64,000 nucleotides of DNA from Heterodera schachtii (lineage: Eukaryota > Nematoda > Chromadorea > Rhabditida > Heteroderidae), in NCBI GenBank assembly GCA_023374025.1, contig SIJG01000055.1:682001-746000 (forward strand), read 5' to 3'. This document shows positions 58,547-64,000 of the stretch, piece after piece (the first letter of the stretch is position 1; each line of letters begins with the position of its first letter). The notes beneath the pieces are model-generated. The model made no database searches and was not told the DNA's origin. It saw only the letters and a list, made by a program, of their open reading frames with translations. Both the position numbers and the translations under genes were made by a program.

Positions 58547-59098
58547 TTAAACCACCGTAATGAAGCCGAGCAGTGCCACTGTTACAGTAATGTTCACTAC
58601 AGTCAAAATTATGAAAATCGTCATTTTTCTCTGCATTCTTCTGTCTGCTGGAAATTGAAAAAATAAGTCTAATTTTTTCTTTTCCTTTACAGGATCATCT
58701 TGTCTTTTTACATATAAAGCTATAATTTTAATAAAAAAGTGGATAAAAAGCAACAAAATTTGTATAGAGCCCGGCGCGGGACGAGATCCCGCGCGTGATT
58801 TTGTGGAATCCCAGTCAAAAAATGCGGGATTTATGCCTGTGAGATCCCGTCCCACATATTTTGAGTATAAATCCCACAGCGGGATCCGCAAATTTGGAAT
58901 TTCCTGGCTCTAGTATTGGATGACTTCCAAAATAAAAACCAACACAATAAAAAATTATGAAAAAAGTTTGAATTTCAATTTTATTATTATTTAAAAAAAT
59001 TTACATTGTCCAACTCGTGCCTTTGGTGAGGATTCATTTGTGATAATTGGATCAGTCATTTCCATAGGTTCGACAGATCGAAATAAATTTGATGACAT
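58547..59098 (-). CDS. Small tail-anchored membrane protein (88 aa), unrecognised
   Basis: Two exons on the minus strand, 59098-59005 and 58719-58547, joined in phase (T|CT). The first codes a hydrophilic N-terminus starting MSSNLFRSVEPMEMTDPI, the second a charged stretch (KRQDDPVKEKKK, RRMQRK) followed by one hydrophobic helix IFIILTVVNITVTVALLGF and only a few residues before the stop. This is the layout of a tail-anchored protein with cytosolic N-terminus. The single intron contains a MITE (58765-58912). No family recognised. Confidence 0.6.
58765..58912. mobile_element. MITE of the GCGGGATCC family in small-gene intron
   Basis: 148 bp, ends TAGAGCCCGG and CCTGGCTCTA, interior words (GCGGGATCC, GATCCCGC) like the copy at 57375-57550 but more diverged. 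No matching target duplication. Confidence 0.8.
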
Positions 59099-59306
59099 AT
59101 TTTAAAAGCGTAATTATAATTATTATTCACCTAATTATTTTTAGTGTTAAATAATTAAATGTAATTAACTAATTATAGGCTTTTTTTTTTATTAGTCAAT
59201 TTGTCTTTCGAATAAATGGAATGTGGAAAAAATAATAAAAATGTAAGGACAAATCAATTGGACGGAATAAATCATTGGACAATGAGATGAGAAAATGTGA
59301 TAAATC

Positions 59307-59405
59307 TCGAGACCGAGAATTGACCCCGAGACTCGAGACCGATTCCGAGACTTGATCCCGAGACTCGAGACCGAGAGCGAGACCTAAAAAACCCGAGACT
59401 TTTTC
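59307..59405. repeat. CTCGAGACCGAGA word island
   Basis: About nine imperfect copies of CCGAGACTCGAGA. A core palindrome (59583-59607) and AACAGATT tail follow, so this is one end of a word-type element; a matching inverted end was not found. Confidence 0.7.
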
Positions 59406-59726
59406 CAGAAAATTTTCTTACACACTTAAAAATCGACTAAAATCAATCTTTTGAGGTTTTTTCTCACAATTTTTTTTGGTTTTACCTTATTCAAGCTACC
59501 ATCCATTTTTCCTTTTCATATGATTGACGTTTTTACACCATTTTTTATGGAGCTCATTTTCAAAAAAACTTTTCGGGAGTCTGGCGGTGCCAATAGGCGC
59601 CGTCGGGAAAATTTTTTAAAATTAATGCAATTTTATTTTTTAACAGATTATTCGCCGTAATTTTCAGTCACCATTCAGTGATGAATGAATGGGCGACCAT
59701 AAGTTGCTGAATACTGCGAAATGCCT

Positions 59727-59939
59727 TGGCATTTCCGTTTTAACATTTACACATTTTCCACCAACTCGGCCTTTGGCCAATGCCAATTTAGCGAACACTC
59801 ATTCACTAATTTGTAAGTTCACAATGCTTCGCTTCACCACCTTTTTGGCCAATTTGGCCTTTAACTGGGCCAATCCCAGTGTTAATCACTTGTGCATGCG
59901 ATGAATATTAATTGGATTTTTGACAATTGCCGTATAAAA
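59727..59939 (+). promoter_or_regulatory. Putative promoter of the small secreted-peptide gene
   Basis: A TATAAAA box at 59933-59939 lies 82 bp before ATG 60021. Upstream are ATGCCA (59780-59785) and its reverse complement TGGCAT (59727-59732), the hexamer described as the DOG box enriched upstream of dorsal-gland effector genes in Globodera. TTGGCA-like words are common in this window, so chance occurrence is possible. Confidence 0.4.
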
Positions 59940-60020
59940 GGGAGGGCAAACGAAGGCAAAAGCACACACCGTCCAAATCATTCAATCAGAACCAAACAAA
60001 TCCCCACTCATTAGCCCATT

Positions 60021-60211
60021 ATGAAATTTGCCCCTCTGGCTTTGCTTGTGATCCTTTTGGTAGGCACTTTTATAAGCATCCATTGAACACTGGCAAAAGT
60101 GCCATGCTTCAGGTGTCTTTGGTCGGTGCCGTCTCTGCTAATTCCAACAATCCTTCTGACCGAGCGAGACTCGAGGCCGGCACTGAAAAAACAGCCCTGA
60201 CTCGAGACTAG
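60021..60211 (+). CDS. Predicted 45-residue secreted peptide
   Basis: Exon 1 60021-60059 and exon 2 60113-60211 flank a 53-nt GT-AG intron and join in phase. The leader MKFAPLALLVILLVSLVGAV ends in a SA cleavage-like site (VSA, residue 22), leaving a hydrophilic mature peptide of about 23 residues rich in Ser/Asn, Arg and Glu, starting NSNNPSDRARLE. A good TATA box sits 82 bp upstream. No family is recognised. The C-terminal half of exon 2 contains CGAGACTCGAG and ACTCGAGAC, the same word as the island at 59307-59405, so the C-terminus may derive from a transposon end. A peptide effector is a reasonable guess given the organism, not shown by sequence. Confidence 0.55.
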
Positions 60212-60397
60212 AGACAAAAAAACCTTTGGCATAATATTATGCCTAAAAGATTTTGGGTATTTTTGTATTTTCCTATTTCGATTTAAATCCGTTGCTCGCC
60301 TTCCCAGCCTTAGGGTACGCCCATTTAAAATTATTTAATTTAGATTTAAAATATTTCTAATGTATAATTAATTGAATTTAACATATAATTTATAATT

Positions 60398-60682
60398 TCT
60401 CTTTGCTCTTTCTCTTTGCTTTATTAGTTCATTCTTTTTGATTTAATTAATTTCTCTTTGCTTTAATTAGTTCATTCTTTTTGATTTAATTAATTTCTCT
60501 TTGCTTTAATTAGTTCATTCTTTTTGATTTAATTAATTTCTCTTTGCTTTAATTAGTTCATTCTTTTTGATTTAATTAATTTCTCTTTGCTTTAATTAGT
60601 TCATTCTTTTTGATTTAATTAATTTCTCTTTGCTTTAATTAGTTCATTCTTTTTGATTTAATTAATTTCTCTTTGCTTTTCG
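60398..60682. repeat. 43-bp AT-rich tandem repeat, about 6 copies
   Basis: Near-perfect units beginning TTTAATTAGTTCATTCTTTT and ending AATTTCTCTTTGC. High identity between copies suggests recent expansion. Confidence 0.95.
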
Positions 60683-60937
60683 TCGTAAACGGAAACATTC
60701 ACATGAAAAAATTCTCAACGTTTTAAAAAATTAACTAACAAAATAAAATGTTACTTTTAATTCTCTAAAAAATTATTGCATTTTGGCATAATTTTGTTTT
60801 TTCTTTCTTCAAATTGTAAAAAAAAAAACAATTTTTGATTTTAAAGCAAAAAAAGAAAAAGAAAAAAGGATGAATTTCACCTTTTTAATATTAATAAAAT
60901 TCTTTTCTTTTTGTTTGATAAATTCTGTCTTAGCCAG

Positions 60938-61215
60938 GGTTCCCAGATGTGAGGCTTTAGCCTCATTTTTGGTTTTTTAATAGGTCAATGAGGCTAAATT
61001 TTCAAAATGAGGCTTTGAGGTTTTTTGTAGTTTTTTGTTAAATTTTGAGGTTTTTGTGTTTTTATTAAATTTTTCATAAAAACCAGAAAATAACCAATTC
61101 TTTTCCGAAAATTCACAAAATTAAGAATTTTTTTAAATGAAAATATGCTAAAAATATAGTCAAAATTTTTAATTTTCCCCCGGCGGCGCCTATCGGCACC
61201 GCCGGACCATAAAAC
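60938..61215. mobile_element. hAT-like left-end fragment with TGAGGCTTT words
   Basis: Starts CAGGGTTCCCAGATGTGAGG, as in the 51873-53217 family, with words GAGGCT / AGCCTCATTTT, then a core palindrome (61179-61204). The expected right end is missing: coding sequence of the MATH gene begins within about 15-25 bp of the core. Confidence 0.7.
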
Positions 61216-61219
61216 CCTT

Positions 61220-62559
61220 TAAAAATTATCGGAATTTGCACGAGAAATCATTTGGAGTGAACGTAATAGCAAAACTTTGTACATAAAAGGAATGCCATGG
61301 AAAATATGGGCAAAAATTGAAACGAAAAATGAAAACAATGAGAAATGGTTGGGCTTTTATCTTTCGTGTGACTCTTCTGAAGAAGGTTTGCTTATCAAAT
61401 TATTTAATAGAAATTAAAATTATTTTTTTCTATAAAATTGATGTAATTAATTATTGAAAATACTTATGTAAACAGTAATTTTTTACGTACAATTTGAAGT
61501 GTTTTTTATCCAAAGATTTTTCAAGCTCATGCTCAAATTTTTCATTTTCAAAAGTTTTCGACTGCGTGATAAAAGAACGGAAATTAAAAATTGTTTTAAT
61601 TAAATCTTTTGAACCGTGCTGAGCCGAACCGAAAATAGTCTCAGTGTCAATAAAAATATTTAAATTTAATATACAATTCAATTCGGTATCAAAAATAATA
61701 AATTTAATTAAACGATTATTTAAAAAAATAAAATAAAAAAGAATATTATAAAAGCATTCAATCTCCGACCAAAAAAAAACAAACATCGAAACGAAAATTT
61801 TCATTTCAAATCAATTAGACAGTAAGTCTTACTAGAGGATTTTCATCTACTAATTTTCTTCACGAATTTCACCCAATGTTTGCGTAAATTAAGATATTAA
61901 TTCATTTCTCCACATGTTTCATGTAGTTTTTCCCATAAATTTTCCTTAATCCCTATTTTTTTTTACACTAATGTACAATTCAAAAATTATTCTACATTTA
62001 TTATGGTACGAAAACGCATTTATTTTGAGCAGAATCTTTGAAGAAAAAACACGTATTGAAGAAAGTTGAACCTATTTTAATATTTTTAACATTAATAATT
62101 CAATTAAAAATTATTGCTTTAAAATAATTAAATTTAAATATTTTTTTGACACTGAGACTATTTGCGGTTCGACCTAGCACCCTTTTGAACGTCGACTCCC
62201 ATAATTTAGGCGAATAGACTCTAGGGAAATACGCTAAAAGATAAATTTGATTCGAATTTAATTTGCTTTGAGATGGAAATTGGAGCCGCGAATGTTCGGC
62301 AACATTTCGAATTGTCTCTCAAAAGAGCGATGTGGAGGATTTTAAAAAAGAATTGGATGAAACAGTTTTTAACAATGAAGATCCGAATTGGGGTTTTGAA
62401 TTCATTTCTTTTGCGGTAAGTTGGGAGCGATTCACTTAATTAATTAATTGAATTTTACTTTTAAAATGGCAAATTAAGGAATTAATGGACCCAAGCAAAG
62501 GGTTGTACAACAAAGACGAGGACAAAGTCACCTTGGCCATTGATTTAGCATGTGAATAG
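61220..62559 (+). pseudogene. USP7-type MATH-domain gene, 5' end missing
   Basis: Three phase-consistent exons: about 61220-61385, 62273-62416, 62479-62559. They read IIWSERNSKTLYIKGMPWKI, EKWLGFYLSCDSSEE, then NWSRECSATFRIVSQKSD, NNEDPNWGFEFISF and ELMDPSKGLYNKDEDKVTLA, stop at 62557-62559. This is the MATH (TRAF-like) fold as found at the N-terminus of ubiquitin hydrolase USP7 (LPWKI, GFFLQCN, WSCxAxAxLxI, DWGFSNF). No hydrolase domain follows, so it is a MATH-only product. There is no start codon: an in-frame stop lies just before the first exon, next to a transposon fragment. The large intron carries a MULE-like MITE. Either the 5' exon lies further upstream beyond the insertion or the gene is a relic. 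Confidence 0.75.
61615..62181. mobile_element. MULE-like MITE copy 2, in MATH-gene intron
   Basis: 567 bp, exact 9-bp duplication CTTTTGAAC (61606-61614, 62182-62190). Terminal inverted repeats CGTGCTGAGCCGAACCGAAA and (inverted) GCGGTTCGACCTAGCACC with TCAGTGTCAA words; same family as 46940-47493, including internal AT-rich segments. Confidence 0.93.
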
Positions 62560-62856
62560 CGTAAATACTTTGAGAAGGATTGTTGAAAAGGGAAAAGAAG
62601 GAAATCAGCAGGAAGAGTTTTATGGAGGACATAAAATTATCTAAAAATTATACAATTTTGGTATTTTAAAATCGTTTGATTTTATTTTCTTTTTTTGTAT
62701 CTTTGGGCTTTTTCGTTTTAATTTTTTGTTTTTCTTTTCGCTTCATTTTTTGTTCTATTTACATTGAGTAAATTTTCTCATTTGGATTGGCTTGACTTGA
62801 TAAATAGAGCCGAATTAATAAAAGAATATAAAAACTATTATTAATCTGAATCTCTT

Positions 62857-63652
62857 TCAAGTACCCGTCCGAATAATACATAAAGATAGAAAATGTTTTG
62901 AGAAAACCCTAAAATTTCGACAAATTTTTAAATTATGGGACCTATTTCGATTGTGGTAACAACAACAACAACTTATTTCAAACCAAAAAACAAAACAAAA
63001 ATCAAAAATTGTTTTTCTAAAAACATAATCTATTTGCTGGCCATCTTCCTCCTCTTCTTCCTCCTCCTCCTCTTCTTCTTCCTCTTCGTCTGCCGCGTTC
63101 CCTGGCGCCGCGTCTCCACCACCATAATCCTTTTCTTCATCTTCCTCCTCCTCCCCTTCCGCCTCATAGGAATACTCGGCGTCTCCGGGGTTGTTTTTTC
63201 CCACAGAGTAGCTGAATATGCTTAACCAAATTTATTTAAAAATTTTAAGGTGTCTTTTGATAAACAACTGAAATGAACGTGTGTTGGAGTGGACATTGTT
63301 TTTGAATTTCGTGGATTATCCCCCCTCCCCCTCGTCTGCCTGAGTGATTTTTTTTTTGCTCGGCCTGCTCTTTTTAGCAGCAATTTTGAAAAAATTTCCC
63401 ATTTCACTATTTTTTAAATTCGGTTTGAGGAGGGGGTTTTAACAAAAGTGGACAAACCCTCTGAGCTCGGCAGGTCCGGCGGTCTTTTCTCTCACCAGCA
63501 GCTCACAGAGCTGAATAGGAAGCATCATTAATTGGCATATTTTTTGGTACTCACTCGCAAAACATTCGGCCATTGGGCGTCCAACTCCTCCTCGGCAGTT
63601 CTCATGGCCCACTTCTCCAACCGCCGGACCTCCCGCCTGACAAATTCCATCT
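62857..63652 (-). CDS. Possible acidic-protein gene (unrecognised)
   Basis: Minus strand. An exon starting at ATG near 63652 (MEFVRREVRRLEKWAMRTAE, then DAQWPNVLR) ends at a GTGAGT donor and joins in phase to LCELLVREKTAGPAELRG after an AG near 63514. A further AG near 63222 opens YSVGKNNPGDAEYSYEAEGE and a long Glu run (more than 14 in a row) ending DGQQIDYVFRK. Whether these belong to one gene is unclear, since the middle join was not established. No family recognised; the poly-Glu part could be a diverged tail of a nuclear protein. Confidence 0.4.
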
Positions 63653-63834
63653 TCTCCTCCTCCCCTTCAATCTCTGCCCATCTTGTCGACGTCACGGCAA
63701 GCTTAAATTATAATTTTTTTAATTTAATTTTTGTCTTGCAGCTAAGTTAAGAAGTGTTTACTGGTCCCAACATTTTTTAACCTTTTTGTAAATGCCAAAA
63801 ACACGTTTCGAGGCGTATTTTGGAGCGCTGAATA

Positions 63835-64000
63835 AGAATTGGGCCTTCCTTTTTGGCCAATTCCGAACCCCGGATCCGAACATTTTTTCAAAAATTTTTG
63901 CCAAAATCCTGAAAGCGTATTTCGAAGGGTTTTCAGGGTAGCTGATCACGAATCCAGCATCATCGACCAATTCTAACCCCGAACCCGAATTCGAGCCAAA
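63835..64000. repeat. CCCGAACCC word island at the window edge
   Basis: Words such as CCGAACCCCGGATCCGAAC and CCCCGAACCCGAATTCGAG suggest the start of another word-type element cut by the window end. Confidence 0.5.

Noticed and set aside
60398..60682. CRISPR-like or satellite centromere repeat
   Set aside because: Only about six head-to-tail 43-bp copies without spacers; a local tandem expansion is sufficient.
61451..61804. 117-codon minus-strand frame
   Set aside because: Runs through a MITE inverted end and AT-rich DNA inside the MATH-gene intron; no motif.

Overview
The window looks like nuclear DNA of a plant-parasitic tylenchid nematode, most likely a cyst nematode (Globodera/Heterodera type). 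Genes are split by very short introns (mostly 45-70 nt), several introns use GC-AG splice sites, and the proteins match nematode channel, muscle and transporter families. The right half also carries tandem SPRY-domain genes of the kind expanded in cyst nematodes. No database search was possible: family names come from reading motifs, and the species call is inference.

Left compartment (about 1-36.3 kb): conserved single-copy genes. In order these are the 3' half of a T-type (Cav3, cca-1-like) calcium channel (+); troponin I (-); a two-pore potassium channel (-); an AAAP-family amino-acid transporter (-); a predicted FLYWCH zinc finger-TSC22 fusion protein (-); the GARP/EARP tethering subunit VPS51 (+); a WDR55-like WD40 protein (+); an AMPA/kainate-type ionotropic glutamate receptor (+); and glycylpeptide N-tetradecanoyltransferase, NMT (-). 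The spacers and introns hold homopolymeric G/C runs, CT/GA microsatellites and two kilobase-scale purine-rich minisatellites.

Right compartment (about 36.3-64 kb): AT-rich, gene-poor and crowded with small DNA transposons. The genes I could reconstruct are short or lineage-specific: a coiled-coil plus double-SPRY protein (+), a second double-SPRY locus in opposite orientation that lacks its 5' part (-), a stand-alone FtsH-like M41 metallopeptidase (-), an 88-residue tail-anchored protein (-), a 45-residue predicted secreted peptide with a TATA box and two DOG-box-like hexamers (+), and a USP7-type MATH-domain protein that begins abruptly next to a transposon fragment (+).

The most unusual material is the transposon assemblage. 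At least six elements have exact or near-exact target-site duplications of 8 bp (hAT-like), and three others have 9 bp (MULE-like). Many have subterminal arrays of one short word repeated in imperfect copies, and many share a GC-rich palindromic core built on GGCGGYGCC-GATA-GGCRCCGCC, even where their ends are unrelated. Two copies near these cores contain tRNA-like sequence with A and B boxes. Several elements sit cleanly inside introns of the genes above.
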